DNA from: Archilochus colubris
Lineage: Eukaryota > Chordata > Aves > Apodiformes > Trochilidae
Assembly: GCA_023079485.1 (NCBI GenBank)
Contig: CM041083.1
Location: 60,889,810 to 60,953,809, forward strand
Reading direction: 5' to 3'
DNA: 64,000 bases
Positions 47,837 through 61,800 of this stretch are shown here, one piece after another (the stretch's first letter is position 1; every line of letters begins with the position of its first letter). The notes under the pieces were generated by a model that saw only the letters and a list, made by a program, of their open reading frames with translations, was not told the origin of the DNA and did no database searches. A program made the translations under genes and the position numbers.

Positions 47837-50800
47837 GGGTTGTAGGAGCTGCTTTCTGAAACACAGAGGCCAGCTACTCAGGTAGGGTTTTGCAAAGAAT
47901 GTTTTTTACACATACTCTACTACTGAAGGTGCTGGGCATCTGTGCTAAGACTGGTAGCAGATTTCTCCTTGAAATTCTATCCCTTTTCTAAAGCTTCTCT
48001 TCTCTAGAAGAGCATATTTAAATTTTTTTTTAATTAATTTTTTTAGGCAATAGTTGATACATTTTGCCAAGAAAAACTTAAAAATAATTTTAAATCCTTC
48101 TACGTTTACCAAGAAGTAACTGCAGCTCAGAGTGCAACTCAGTAGCTCAGAGTGGAAGCCACCCTCTTCTGGTACTCTAAGTGAGATTCCTTCCCAAGAA
48201 AGGAAGAGCCATTGAGGAATCCAGCAGAGCCTTCTGGTATCTCTGTACTCTGTTGATGTAAGCTTAAAATTTTTCAGAAGTGATAAAAGGAAATGACATT
48301 TTTTTCTGAGAATCAATGGGATTTCTTAACAATACTGTTTAATTTTAACTTGAATTGCACTGAGAAAGATGGTGATAAAGCTTTTAGCAAAATACATTGC
48401 TAAAAATGTTGCTAAAAGTATAGGAAAACATGGGAATCATTTGTCCTGTTGTTGTAGCATGCCTATTACTGATAGCTTTTAATAATGCATTAAAGATAGA
48501 TAAACATCTGTCAGTGTTGCAGAAATACAGTAGATCCCACCTTAGGGCAAATGAAAAGCTAATGTCATACCTTTAGCCAATAACCAGGTGGCAGATGCTC
48601 TCTGTTATTCCCCCACCTGCCCTTCCAAGGGAATATAAGAAGGAGAATGGAGAGAGTCTTTAAGGTTGGGGAAAAAAAGAAAAGAATAGGTTTAGTCAAG
48701 TAGCAATAGTAATTATTATTATGGTGAATTACAAATATATACAAATATATAAGTATGAAACCCACACTCCTCAGTCCAAACTGGACTCAGCAGCAGATGG
48801 GGGTAACTGAGTCCAGATTCCTGGTCTAATTTTCAAAATGTTTTTGCTGTGGAAGAGAACCATTAATTTTGGGGAATACATCTGCAGATGTATCCTGCTG
48901 CATCTATTTATTTATCTGTCTGGCAAAATAGAAGTGTTCAGAGATTTATTTTATGCTTTCAATTCACTTTGAGGAAGTTGCTGGAAGATCCAAGAGAATA
49001 TGTTGATTTCCTGCTTAAAAACTCTATAGTCTGTGGAGTGTAAAACTATTTGAAAGAAAAAAGATATCCTGCATATGATTAAAATTGTCAGTAAGAAAGG
49101 TTTTCATAGAATGCTATTTTTTTCAACTTTAAATTTGGCTGATTTCATATTCCTTATACACGTTGGGTAGATGTACTAAAAGCCTCTTAAACACATGAAA
49201 TGCTTTACCTACATAATTTCTGAGATGAAGAACTGATAGATGCTGTTAGCAGCTGATAAAGAACATCTTTCTTAAGATACTTTTGTACTGCTTGTGTCAT
49301 TCCAACAAATTGCTTGGCATTTCCTTTAAAATTTCTTTTGGAACACAAACTAAGTACAAGTGTAGCAGTAATGGAGAATTATATTTTGCTGTTATGTAAA
49401 ACTTTGCATGACAAGGAATCTGCAGCTGGATGGGTTCAAACCAGAAATTTCTTCATGTAATTATTTCAAATGGTACTTTTTACTGAAAGAAGTAGAATCA
49501 AATGAAAATTCATATTAAAAGTGGTGGTGGTGGGGTTTCTTTAAAATAAAATTGTAGGGTCCAAGGTGATTTACCACATAAGTAATATGGATTAGCAATG
49601 ATTTTATAAAGTCCTTTCATTTACATTGGGCTGCTTTGGGAGAACTCTATCCTGTGCTGATTTGCATCTTATTCACTTTGCATATGTACCAGACTTCTAA
49701 TCATGTTGCAGACCAAAGGCTTTTTACCACTGCAGAAAAGGATCAAGAAGCTAAAAAACTGCCAGGGAAGTAAATTTAGGTACATGAAATCTATCAATGG
49801 ATATGTTTTCTTTGGTAGTCACTTGAGGTCTCCTTGTATCCACTGCTTGAGGAGAGGTTAATCTCCCTTTACTGTTCTAGAGGAGAGGATAATCTCCCCT
49901 CACCCTTGCTGTTTAGCACTCACACAACTAACCCAGTCAGTCAGGATCTAAGCAGTTCATAGAGGACCAGAAATGTATTTGGGAAGGGATGAACCTCAGC
50001 TACCTGGGCTGCTGTGACAGAATGAAGGATGCTCCAGGAGAAGCACTTTTTCTTTCCCACTGGTGGTCAATCGTGATTGAGACCAGGCCACTTAAATTCT
50101 GGTGACCTAAGAGGCAGTCAAAGTGACCCTTATCCCAATTGGTTCACAGATAAATAAGACTTACCCATTTTTACACTCTTACTCACAGCTCTGTATATAC
50201 AGGAAAGGCTTTATCAAAGTAGGGTGAATCACTGCATGGGGAATTTTGGCTGGTCAAAGTATCTCCTAGAAGCTCATTTGAAGAGAAAACATCAAACTTA
50301 AAATGAGGGTATAATTAACAGTCTTAACAGGCCTATTTTCAAAACCAGGACTTAAAAGACAGAGCTTTTCTCTGTATTTATCTTGGGTTTACTTTTGTCT
50401 GCTGCTACCAGTCTCAGTCAGAAAAAGTATAGTGGGGCCCGTTGCTAGACATGTTTGTATTTCCTGCTGATGTAGGTGAACCATACAACAACCACAATGT
50501 TGCTGACTCCTTTTTTGCCTTACAAAAACAGTCACTGAAACCAGGGATTTGATAGAACAGAAAAAGGAGGGAATGATTGAGCTTTGAAGTCCTGGTCTGC
50601 TCTGCCTCCTTCTATCTTTACCATTCTACTAACTGCACTTGGAGCTCTTAGTGGCAGAGTCTGTAACACCCACAAAAGAAAGCAGGGAAGTATATTGATA
50701 GCATTGCTGAGATAGCATCTTCAGGGGGCATGAGGACCAGTGGAGGAGCAGAGTCAGCAACAAAATGATGATGGAGAGGACAGACAATCTCTCTTTAAAT

Positions 50801-51750
50801 CTTCTTTTACTAGGTGCTTTAGCAAATATTGAACTTAAATATAAAATATCCCATTGAAACCAGTGTAGTAGCCTGAAATGCAGCCTTTGTCAACACCAGA
50901 GCTATTTATGTAAGGGAGCTTTCCACAGAGTGCAAGTGAGTTACTGCATGCAGTAAAACAGATGAGCTGGTAGCCTCTGACTCCCAGAGGGGAATAACTT
51001 AGAATCACTGCATGAGTCACAGAGACAGGCAGATACAAATACTCTTGTTAACTCAAAGGAGAAAACGTTCTGCTCTAGATCAGTATTCCCATCAGGCCAC
51101 CACCCTGCCATACTTGTACACATTCTTAGCTCAAAGCAGATAAATAGGTCATTTGGGATCAATGCACTCCAAAGAATTACAAAACTGCAGCAAAGGGCAT
51201 ATGCTGTCACACTACTAATTTTTTTCATTGCTCTCAAACATTCTGTGCAAAGATTTGATTTAGATTTCAATATACTATTTCTAATTCAAAGTAGAGATTC
51301 TAAGGTAATAGAATTGCAGCCTAGTGAAGAGTTGCACGTGCTTTCATAGACATCTAAGTGGGGGAACCATTCATGATAAGCATTGCTTGCTTTTTCTCTT
51401 GCTCTCCGAAAGGAAGCCTTTTGGTCTTATCAGAGTGAGAGTTAAGATTCTTGCCATGATGGACAGCAGAGAGAAGAAACAGGTAAAGACTCATATTCCT
51501 GTCTCATTGTTTCCATAATGTACATATACCTTTACCTTCCTAAGGCTGAGATTTCTACAAAGCAGAAAGCTTCCTTATTTTTATGCTGCAAAGCTAATTT
51601 TAAACACTGTAGAGACATATTTACTTATGATAATGTTCATGCATCTCTTCTGTTACACAGCTATTTAACAATGGATGTATTTGGCTATTAGGAGATGGCA
51701 AATGATAAATAGTGAATTGTTCTAACTGGTTACCTGATTTCTGTATTTGT
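47837..51750. other. Gene desert, no gene recognised
   Basis: No exon or RNA could be supported. A perfect POU octamer ATTTGCAT lies at 49660-49667. Confidence 0.4.
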
Positions 51751-51929
51751 GAACATTTGGAAAAGGCTGCCCAGTGAGGTTCTGGAGTTTTCTTCTCTGG
51801 AGACATTCAAAACCTACCTGGATTTATTCCTGTGTGACCTACACTAGGTGATCCTGCTCTGGCAGGGAGGTTGGACTTGATGATCTCTCGAGGTCTCTTC
51901 TAACCCTTAACACTCTGGAATTCTGTAAT
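51751..51929 (+). mobile_element. CR1 3'-end fragment, third subfamily
   Basis: AAGGCTGCCCAGTGAGGTTC, GGAGACATTCAAAACCTACC and CTAGGTGATCCTGCTCTGGC lead into the 3' end GGTTGGACTTGATGATCTCT. The CGAGGTCTCTTCTAACCC block and a decayed ATTCTGTAA tail follow. About 180 bp in all, strongly 5'-truncated. Confidence 0.92.
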
Positions 51930-54223
51930 TTGAAGTACAATGTACTTTATACCAGTTCCTCTTTTCTGTTTGCAACAATACAGTCACAGGCAGGGGAAGA
52001 GAAGAAAGAAATTGGAAAAACAAAATAAGTTCTTTTTTTTCAGAGTTTATTTCCCAGAATCATTAGTCAGGATCTGGTTTCAAAACTCAGAGGCTCTTCT
52101 GTGATTTCTATTTGGGTCATGTCACTTGTCCCTAGAGCTGGTCAAACAGGCATTAGCAGTCAGCAGAAGTAGCTAGGTGCTCCTAGCTCTGCTCTGTTTG
52201 CAGGTTACAAGGAGCATAGGAAAATTCTCCAGGCTAAAATCAGAAATAAGACAACAATAATAATAATCCCAGCACATACATTCCAGGTGGGTTTTATGGG
52301 AACAAAAAGTTCATGGCTGCAAATAGCACTGAATATCTTTCCTTCTTTCATTGTTGTCTCTTCTGCCCTATGGAAGACAGATCCTTTTTTTTTTTTTTTT
52401 TTCCTCTCTCTCTAAATGAGAGGCAATCACATCAGAAACTCTTCTAAGTGAGAGAAATGGTGGGTACACTTAAAGACTCACCATGGTGTCACCAGAGCTA
52501 TAGGATAGTTTGGAAGAAGAGTGCAGCTCAGGTCACTTAGGTATCTTTTTCTTACCCTCATTTTTTAGGTGACATTCAGAGCTAGGTTAAGAGGTCCACT
52601 AAAAATACTTCAAAGTTTATTCTCTGTGGTTTGGCCTGACTACTGCAAGTAAAAATGTACAAATAACGAACAGGTTAAAATAGTAGCTTGAACTAAGAAT
52701 TTAACTTGTTTTTTCAAAATTCTTTTTTTCTTGTTTGTTCATGTTTCTGGAGCCTAAAGCCAGAAAGTGAGATCTTTTTTGAAAAGCAAGCAAACAAACA
52801 AAACCAAAACCAAAATTATGCTTGTTTTTCAAATTTCCTCTTTTTCTAAGACAATGAACTGATTATGCAATCAGTCAGAACCTTACAAAAGTAAGGTAAC
52901 ATAACAAAACCAGTTCTTTACTGTATAATTTACTATGCAGAATATCTCAGATAGGTTGGCTTGCATTCCCATTCTTCCCATATATCACATTTGTCCTAGA
53001 AATGTTGTTCTGACAATACATTTAATGTTATACCACTGATGATGAGAAATGCAATGTGATCTCTACTTCTACGGAGTTAACTTTGCTGATAAATATATTT
53101 TTTACTCTCTTTATAACATTAATTTCTTTAAGAGATCTGCTTGACTTTTCAAACTCCTCAAAAAAAAAGAGTGTTACTTTTCTGAAATTACCAGGGCTTC
53201 TGTTCCTGTTAATGGCAAAATAAAATTAAATAAAGCAAAGGAATTCTAGCCACCCTCAAGGAAAGATTTCTTTGCACCATTTTGCTGTGATATTCATGGA
53301 AGGTAGTAGAGAAGTGGTAGCCACAATAGCCACAACCTCCTTAAGAATCCTTTTCTGTCGTTAAATTCCAGGGAAAAGTTTCTCCTTGGCTTTCTATGGG
53401 TAAATAGTCTCATCAATGTTCATTTATCTTTGCTAAACTGGCTGTAAAGCCTCAGCCTGAGGCAGTCAGAGGTCACACTCTTTGAAATACCTTCTGACAG
53501 AAATGAATCCCAATCAGACTCAGATAATTTTTCATTTACTGAAGACTTGAACCAAAAAGTGAGAGGTGACAAAACTCAATCTTGTTAATCTCCTTTCCTC
53601 ACTTTGCTAAACTTAATCAGCAATTGCTGACACTGACCTTTCTTTCCTTGACATCAGGAAGAGGATGACCTTACTGAATTCATCCCTTCCAGCCTGATGA
53701 GGACTTCCAGTAAAGTGTAGGAGGCAGATAAGGTCATGTATTCACTCACTAATGACAAAACACAGGTGACCCCACTGACATAATTTCTGGGGAGAGCAAA
53801 ACCCAGCAAAATAAATGTTGAAATAAAATAGTGACATCGCTTTGCAAATGAATAGAGAATGAAATTGCATTCTAAACATTATGGGACTTTATTTTCTCAG
53901 GCACTTTTTCAAGCTTAAATGGAATGCAAGCATATTTACAAATGAACTAATATAGAATTTGGTCTGTTCATTTTGATGTTGTGATTCCAGAGGTGAAGAG
54001 TACACTGACATATCATGTGTTACTGATATGAGACCCTGGTGACCTGTAACCAGGAACTTTGGGTGCTGGAGGAAATCTTTTGTAACACATGGTTTGCAGA
54101 GTATAATTTAAGCTTACAAGTGGAATTACTCTGAATTTCTTAAACAAAGTCATTAGAACAGCATATAAACTTGGTATTGTGATGCCCTGCTTTATTCATG
54201 AGTGATTTACTCTCATGTAAGAA
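51930..54223. other. Gene desert, no gene recognised
   Basis: Only a T18 run at 52385-52402 stands out. Confidence 0.4.
52385..52402 (+). repeat. T18 homopolymer
   Basis: Uninterrupted T run followed by CCTCTCTCTC. Confidence 0.95.
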
Positions 54224-54984
54224 CATAGAATCATAGAATCATAGAATTGGTTGTGTTGGAAGGGACCTCAGAGATCATCAAGTTCAACCCTTGATCCATT
54301 ACCGCTGCAGTTACCAGACCATGGCACTGAGTGCCACATCCAGTCTCTTTTTAAATATCTCCAGGGAAGGAGAATCCACTACTTACCTGGGCAGCCCATT
54401 CCAATGCCTGATCACCCTCTCTGTAAAGATTATTTCTAATGTCCAACCTAAACCTCCCCTGGCACAACTTGAGACCGTGCCCTCTTGTCTTGCTAAGAGT
54501 TGCCTGAGAAAAGAGACCAACCCCCCCCCCAGGCTCCATCCTCCTTTCAGGGAGTTGTAGAGAGTGATGAGGTCTCCCCTGAGCCTCCTCTTCTTTATGC
54601 TGAACAGCCCCAGATCCCTCAGCCTCTCCTCATAGGATCTATGCTCAAGTCCCTTCACCAGCCTGGTTGCCCTCCTTTGGACCTGCTCCAGGACCTCGAT
54701 ATCCTTCCTAAACTGAGGGGCCCAGAACTGGACACAGTACTCGAGGTGTGGCCTCACCAGGGCTGAGTACAGGAGCAGAATCACTTCCTTGGACCTGCTG
54801 GCCACGCTGTTCCTGATCCAGGCCAGGATGCCATTGGCCTTCTTGGCCACCTGGGCACAGTGCTGGCTCATGTTCAGCTTCCTGTCAATCCAGCCTCCCA
54901 GGTCCCTTTCTGCCTGGCTGCTCTCAGCCACTTTGTCCCCAGCCTGGAGCGCTACCTGGGGTTGTTGTGGCCAAAGTGCAAGAC
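54224..54984 (-). mobile_element. CR1 retrotransposon, 5'-truncated, minus strand
   Basis: The plus strand begins with three reversed octamers (CATAGAAT) and the reverse complement of the CCCAGCCAATT-type 3' end (diverged here to GAATTGGTTGTGTTGG). On the minus strand ORF2 can be read from LALWPQQPQ through [31 protein letters not shown], [13 protein letters not shown] and [12 protein letters not shown]. The frame is lost at a run of C (54520-54529), where the copy gains bases relative to its relatives. It resumes in WNGLPR. About 760 bp, same subfamily as 4125, 19424 and 21858. Confidence 0.96.
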
Positions 54985-57900
54985 ATGTCTTTACCCTTCT
55001 GTTAGATGCCTGGCAGATACCTAAAAGGCTACAAGACCTCATAATTAGTGAAGGAACAAGGGAAAGAGGGAGAGATGCAATATGCTTTGCAATACAATTG
55101 CCTTAAAGAGGAAGCAAAATGCCCTTCAAAGATGGAAATTAACACACTGGGATAAGACCTCACTCTTTCAGGAGATGACCTGGAGAAATAGCACTTCTTC
55201 ATGGGAGTTGTGTCCAAGTCCAGCATTCTGCATACTCCCCCTCCCCAAAAGATATAAAAGCAAGCTGAATCAGGAGATATAGCTATACTCTATGTGTGTT
55301 AGTAGGTTTGGTTTTCTCCTTTAAACATATCTTTAGCTTCGGAAAAAGGAACACTGAGAATCTGAATTCATAGCAACAGAAAATGTAAATAAACATTTGT
55401 TGCAAGCAAAAATCAAATAATATTTTGAAAGATTTAGAAAGCCAAGGCAGCTGTTTGTTTTGTTTGTTTGTTTTCTTTAATTCCAGCAATTAGAAACCAT
55501 TGTCCATTAAACTCCAACTTGTTTTGGTAGCTGTTGTTTCAGAAAAATTCTTCCAGACAAATACTCATTCTAACCCTTCCACCTAGAAGCAACAGAGATA
55601 AAGCTACAAATAGGTGTAGGAATTACCCTTATAAATGCATCATGTTTCTTTCAGGTCCAGACAGCTCTTGTGGGATTTCATTTAGGTTGTTGTTCACAGC
55701 ATATATACTTATGTATGCGGCCATTATCTAGCCTCTTTTTGAGGTGAAGAGACTGACTGACTACCTTGCTTGAACTCAAGGAGACAAGCAGGTCAAGACA
55801 ATAAGAATATTTGCCTACTAAAAATGTCATTTTCTGTCCACCAAGCATGGAACGAGTCCAGGCTGACTACCTGGTAGGCCTCTAGACCTACATGAAATTA
55901 ACACCACCTTTCACTTCAGCAGGTGTTGCATGAATGATCAAGTCCAAACAGGAAACTGTAGTTTTCACCTGGAGTATGTTGTTAATATCTGTACCTTGGG
56001 TAGCACCAGAAAAAACATTGTGGTTGCAGTTTATTTTGCTCAAGCTATTACTGATAACACTAACTGGTGATTTACCAGAACCTTTTCTTGGCCAAGGTCA
56101 GGAAAAGTATTAATTCAGGTGTCATTATTAAGCAATTAAAACCAAATAGAATAGTTCATATTTAAATAACAATACAAAACATATTCCTGTATTATTCCTA
56201 ATTGTTGCATTCAGGAGTGATATGTTTACACAGAATTACAACTGGGACATAGGAATAACCCGATCCTGTCCTCAAAATGCCCCAAATATGCTTGTATGAC
56301 AAAACAGTGAAAATATTATTTCATAGTTTTAGTGTCTCTTCGTGTTTATGACAGAAAGCCCCTATCTGCTGATGCATCCACGAAAGAGCTGACTTCTGCT
56401 GCAGAGGGGGAAGTCAACAATTGCTGGATGTTTGCTGGTTGCCATATTCTTTCTTTGGGGCAGGAAACCAAATTGAGCACAGAGACCCAACAGACCCTTT
56501 TGGCTTGGGGTCAAACTAGGAAATGGTTCTGTAAACTGGGCTGTAGTCAACTATTCTTCTCATGTCAGGTCTAAAGGGAAGAAATCAGTCAGGCCTGCAG
56601 TTTATTTTTTTTTACTTATTCTCACCCTCCCAGACTACAACAGGCATTTTTTCTTTCATCATTCTCCTTAGTTACCTTTTCTTCCCTGCTAATATGTTTG
56701 GGTTTTTTTCTCCAACTAAATAAATATATATATGTACTTTCTCAAACATAGCAATCAGAGTATTATTAGCATAGAAATGATACCAACAAGTATTTAAAAA
56801 AGCATTTGGTTTACCTTCCCCTTGCAATTATGATTTAACTGCTTCAATAAACAGCAAAATTATTCCTTGCACACATCATTACCATCAAAAAGATTAAAAT
56901 AGTCTGGCTATCAGAAAGAAAAAAAAAAAAAACAACCCACACATAGGAGAGAAACTTCAGCATGCACCTATCCATCTCAAATTCCAGCATGTAGCCCTTC
57001 CTTGGTAAGAGATGTCTCAGGATGTTTCTTCCCTCCCTCTGCCCAAGCAGGTCTGGAGGTGATGAAGAAAGAAGAGGGAAAGGCAAAAAGAAGCAATTAA
57101 AAAAAATAAAAAAAGAACAGTGGGAAAACTCTCTATAACCTTCCTGGAGCCCAAGAAAACCAAGCAGTCTCCCATTTGATTTCCAGAACAAGAGAGCAGG
57201 CTAGGAAGGGCTAATACTTTAGTGCCTAAGCCATATTTTAGTTCAGCTGTCCCTGTGTTATTGCACATAAGAATGTGTTATGATTTTCACCGAGGAGTGC
57301 AAGTTTATTATCCCAAAGAATGTGTCAGACAGCTTCATTACACAGACAATAGATTCATTTAGCTGGTGCCTGCCTTTTGTGAGGCAAATTTTAAGAGCAA
57401 TCTATTGCTCTGATGAAAATACATTTAGACTATTTTCTCTAAACACAGCTTTATTTGAGAGGTTCTATGTCCTAATTATAACATTTCATTGCACATAAAA
57501 TTGAACTCCTAGAAAAGCTATTATCCCTGGATCATTCAGTGCTTGGTACACTGGGGTCACTTTCCTGATGAGTCCTCACTGTTCTGTTGTGATGCAGATT
57601 ATGTCAGAGTAGGAACAGGAAAGGTAGTTCTTGTTTATTTTGAAGTTTAAGCTGTTTTAAAGCAATGTATAATAGTTTACATTCTGTCTTATGCAGAGTC
57701 TCACTGCAATAGTACTTACATTATGCATAATGCTCTATTTCTTGAGGCTGCTGTGTCTTTGTGTGCACATCTACATTGCATTAGAAACATTCATTTGCTA
57801 AAATAACCCTGGATATGTCATCCAGAGCTATGTCCTTGGCAATCTCATGTTACTTCTGAAGCCTCGGAGTCTGCTCTGGCAATCTTTGGTTTCTCTCAGT

Positions 57901-58388
57901 GAGTGCCTCAACTTGCAGGGAGGTTGCTAAATAGCTGGCAAATCAGATCCCAAAGCACCAAACAGAAATCCCACGCTGAACATAAAGGTCTCATCAGGCC
58001 TGCACAGTTGACCTTCACTGGCCCACGTCAAAGCCACACAGGCTACAGTTGTTAAAAACTCTGCTGTGTCTCACATTCTGACTGTTTCATCTGTCTCTTT
58101 TTCTCTGTCTCTCTTTTTATTGTTTTTTCTTTTTAAAGGCAGAAAGATAGCACAAATAGATGGAAATATTTCCTTGACCTCATTTGGATATCAAGGCCAG
58201 GCCATGTTTCCTCAGGGAACAGACAAGCATGTGGGCTGAACATGCTGCTTGACACAATTTGTCTGTGTGAAAACACTTTACTTGTCAAAAGTACACACTT
58301 GCAAGGAAATGTTTGTACCTGCCATAATTCTGTCACTTGACCTGGCAGTATTAAATACCTTATTAACAGTATTGTTTTCTTATGTTTA
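54985..58388. other. Gene desert, no gene recognised
   Basis: No supportable feature. There is an A14 run at 56919-56932 and a short palindrome CATTATGCATAATG at about 57719-57732. Confidence 0.4.
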
Positions 58389-58825
58389 TAGAATCATAGG
58401 ATGGTTTCAGTTGGAAAGGGACCTTAAAGATCATCTAGTTGCTCAAAGCCCCATCCAACCTGGACTTGAACACTTCCAAGGAGGGGCATCCACAACTTCC
58501 CTGGGCAACCTGTTCCAGTGTCTCACCACCCTCACAATGAGGAATTTCCTCCTAATGTCTAACCCAAATCTCTCTTCTTCCAGTTTAAAGCCATTACCCC
58601 TTTGTCCTATCACTACATACTCTTGTAAAAAGTCCCTCCCCAGCTTTCCTGTAGTCCCTTCATAACACTGGAAGGCTTCTATAAGGTCTCCCTGGAGCCT
58701 TCTCTTCTCCAGGCTGAACAAGACCAACTCTCTCAGCCTGTCTTAACAGGAGAGATGCTCCAGCCCTCTGATCATCTTCATGACCCTCTTCTAGACTTGG
58801 TCCAACAGCTCCATGTCCTTCCTGA
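58389..58825 (-). mobile_element. CR1 3' end, minus strand, second subfamily
   Basis: The plus strand starts TAGAATCATAGGATGGTTTC. On the minus strand it reads GLFNLEKRRLQGDL-like (here [14 protein letters not shown]), RRKFLIVRVVRHWNRLPREV and VDAPPW. It ends near CAACAGCTCCATGTCCTTCC, the point where CR1 carries KDMELL. The tail is the AACCATTCTGTG type in decayed form, shared with the copy at 31826. Confidence 0.94.
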
Positions 58826-61800
58826 GTTGGCAAAATACCGCTTTATTTTTGTAACTTATGTTTTCCTTACGCTATCATCCCACTGCAGTCACAAAATCTG
58901 TACTATTGGGAAATCCAACTATTAAAGTGCTGGGAGAAGTGGCAACTTGAATAAGTTTGGAGCCCCTTTTGACCTGGAGGTTTGAGGGCTTCTTCTCTCA
59001 GCATGTTGGTAACTTCACACTTTTTCTGTATTTAGAATGGTTTTGGGAAATGAAGGTGAGCCACAAAGCTGAAGTTGGAAGCTTGTTTCTCTGCTTAACT
59101 ATCATGACCAGATTTATTTACTCTCCTGTGAGTACAGAGTCTCTTATTATGGGTGAGGTTGTTTGCATCAGAAAGGACATGATTTAAATTTTATATCCCA
59201 GCATAAATAGGGAATACTTCAGAGACAATCACTACACAGTTCCATGTTACCATCACTATGCAGGTTTAATTAAGCCAGAATGATATGAGAAACAGAGACA
59301 AGAACTGAATTTCTCAGAATTTAAGGTGAATTTTCATAATGAAAAAGGTACTAAACACCACTGACTATGAGAAAAGAGGTTCAAGATTTGTGCTTCTAGA
59401 GGAAGTAAAAATGTTTTCCAATAAGCTATTTCTGAGTAAACTATACATTTTTCCTGAATAATGCTTTGAATAATACTTCTCTGCAGTTGTTTGTGTTAAA
59501 GTTGTTTAAATGTCTTACCTTATATTTCTATATAAAAAATTGCTAACTTTTAAATATTGCTTACACTCTGAATTTTCTGGCTGAGGAGAACTACAGCAGT
59601 GGTACAACAATTTATTTCTTTGGATTCCAGTCCACAGATTCAGTTCTAAATTAAATGTTCTTTTTTTTTTTTTTTTTTTTTAAATATAAAATGTTCATAT
59701 TTGATCACTTAAAAGCCTGGCAAGAGGCAATTTATGTCATACACGTGACAGACACCTGTCAGTATTTCTGAGGATTTACCAATGCATATGTTAATTTCTA
59801 GATCTTCTTTTCAATTCCCTTCTGAAGTGGAAGCCTCTGGGTCTGGCAAAGTCAACGGGGTGGCCAGGGAAGGTGATTTCCCAGCAGTTCCCTGTCAGGG
59901 GGGAGCACAAAGCAGCCAGTGGTGGAGCAACTCCATAATTTGCAGTTTGAGTAGGATCCAGATGATGCAGTTGTTTTGGAGTAGCTGCAGAGGTGCATGA
60001 AGTGCCCTCATCTGTGTTCCTTAGCCCCTCAACATGAAGCTCCCTCCTCCTCCACAAAGAAAATCTGCAAACATGTCTAATCCCATTCACTGCAAAGTCA
60101 CCTGGGTTATGACTTGCCCTTGCTAGTAATCTACCTGCTATTACTCTGAAATGAAATAGGAGTTCTTATGATATCCTTCACAGCATCTCCTAATCTCCAG
60201 CTTGATAAATTCTTAAACCATGATGTTTGGACAAAAAAAAAAAAAAACAACTCCATCAGGTTATACTACACTATAGAAAGGAGGTCGAAAGAGACCATAT
60301 CCAGGACAACTCTATGCTTCACAAACTTCTCTGTTCCCACTGTAGCTTTCACAGTTCTGCATTATGCAACCAAATACCAGTTACATGAAAATTTGTGATA
60401 ATATTCCAAAAGCTGCCCAAGCTCTGAGATGAGCTTTCATACTGTAACAATGAACAATAATTTCTTTCTGTTAGGGTAAAAAGAACTCAGCATGAGCAAC
60501 TTTAGGAAAAACAAGCCTCCGCTATCCCATTCCTGGAGCAATTAGAGGTGCTTATGAGCTCTCTCTGTCCTGGCCTAAGAGACACAGGCATCAAAGAAGC
60601 TAATACTCCTCTGCCACTTCTTCTTAGTGCCTCCCTGGGAGCCTATTCACAATTTTCTCTAGAGGATAGAGGAGGACACATGAGTACAGAAGTACTCACA
60701 TGGTCTCAAGGGTCATCACATAACAGAGTAATGTACTGTAGAGATATGATAAAGGTTTGTTATGGAGAAATTTCAATTTATCAACCTATTTGCAACTGAT
60801 TAAGGACTCAATGTTTGGTTTTGGTCTTTACCTTCAGCCTCTTGCAAGAGCTGAAGACAGGGCAGTACTCATCTGAAGATGAGAAGTTGTCAGCAACACC
60901 TGGAGTGGGTGTCTGTCACCTGGAAAAAATTCTGTTTCATTCTGTGGCTAGGAGTAAAAGGTTTTAAGCTGCTCCAGAGACTTAATGATTTCTCAACCCC
61001 CAGCAACAATATTGTACCTTTAGTCAAAACCACTGCTGTGTTCTGCAATGAAGACTGAGAGACACCAGTAACCACTATATAAAATATTGCTTTTCTTTGC
61101 AGGTCAGAGTGCTCAGACCGGGTGTTCTCAAGTGTTAATGTAACACTGATGCACAGCAAAGCTTATTATATACCCAATTAGTGGAAGAAGAAAATAGCTG
61201 GGAAATGCACCTTCTTTGTCTTAAGTGGACAGAAAAGAACACGCAGGGATGGGTATAAACAGCTTAGTGAGACTGAAATACAAAAAAATCCCAGCTATAT
61301 CTGACACTTTCTTACAAAATAGGTGCTGCTACCCCAAGAGGCATATATGGATTTAAAATTAACTGTTATAGTGGGGACAATTGGTGGGTGACCATCAGCC
61401 TTGGGTTACATTTGCTGGCTTGCAATTGGCTCAGAATAGTGATTGGTACTCTTGTGTCTTAATGAAGATGGCTGTGGTTCTCAGTCCCTTGGTCTATCTC
61501 CCACAAATAATAACACTCTGGATCACTGTATCCCACCTTTCTCAGCATCTTCGTCCAAATTCCTGTGTCCCCAGTCCCAGCAACCTGCACTTCTGTGAGC
61601 GCAGATGTTTTCTCATCCTGATTTCTGCCTCCAGATTCCTCCCCCTGAAGGTTCAGCATTGTTGAATCTGGTTCTCCCCATGTTTCTTCTTCCCCTTGGC
61701 CCCAGGTAAGCACTTTGCTTCTGGGAAGCTGGGGACTTGTAGGGTGGAGACAAGAATGTGTAAAGGCAAAGGTGAGTTGTAGGTCTCCTAGAACTTCTGA

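Noticed and set aside
51420..51490. Possible exon: ATGATGGACAGCAGAGAG ... CAG followed by GTAAAG
   Set aside because: It has a donor-like end but no acceptor, conservation or known protein to support it.
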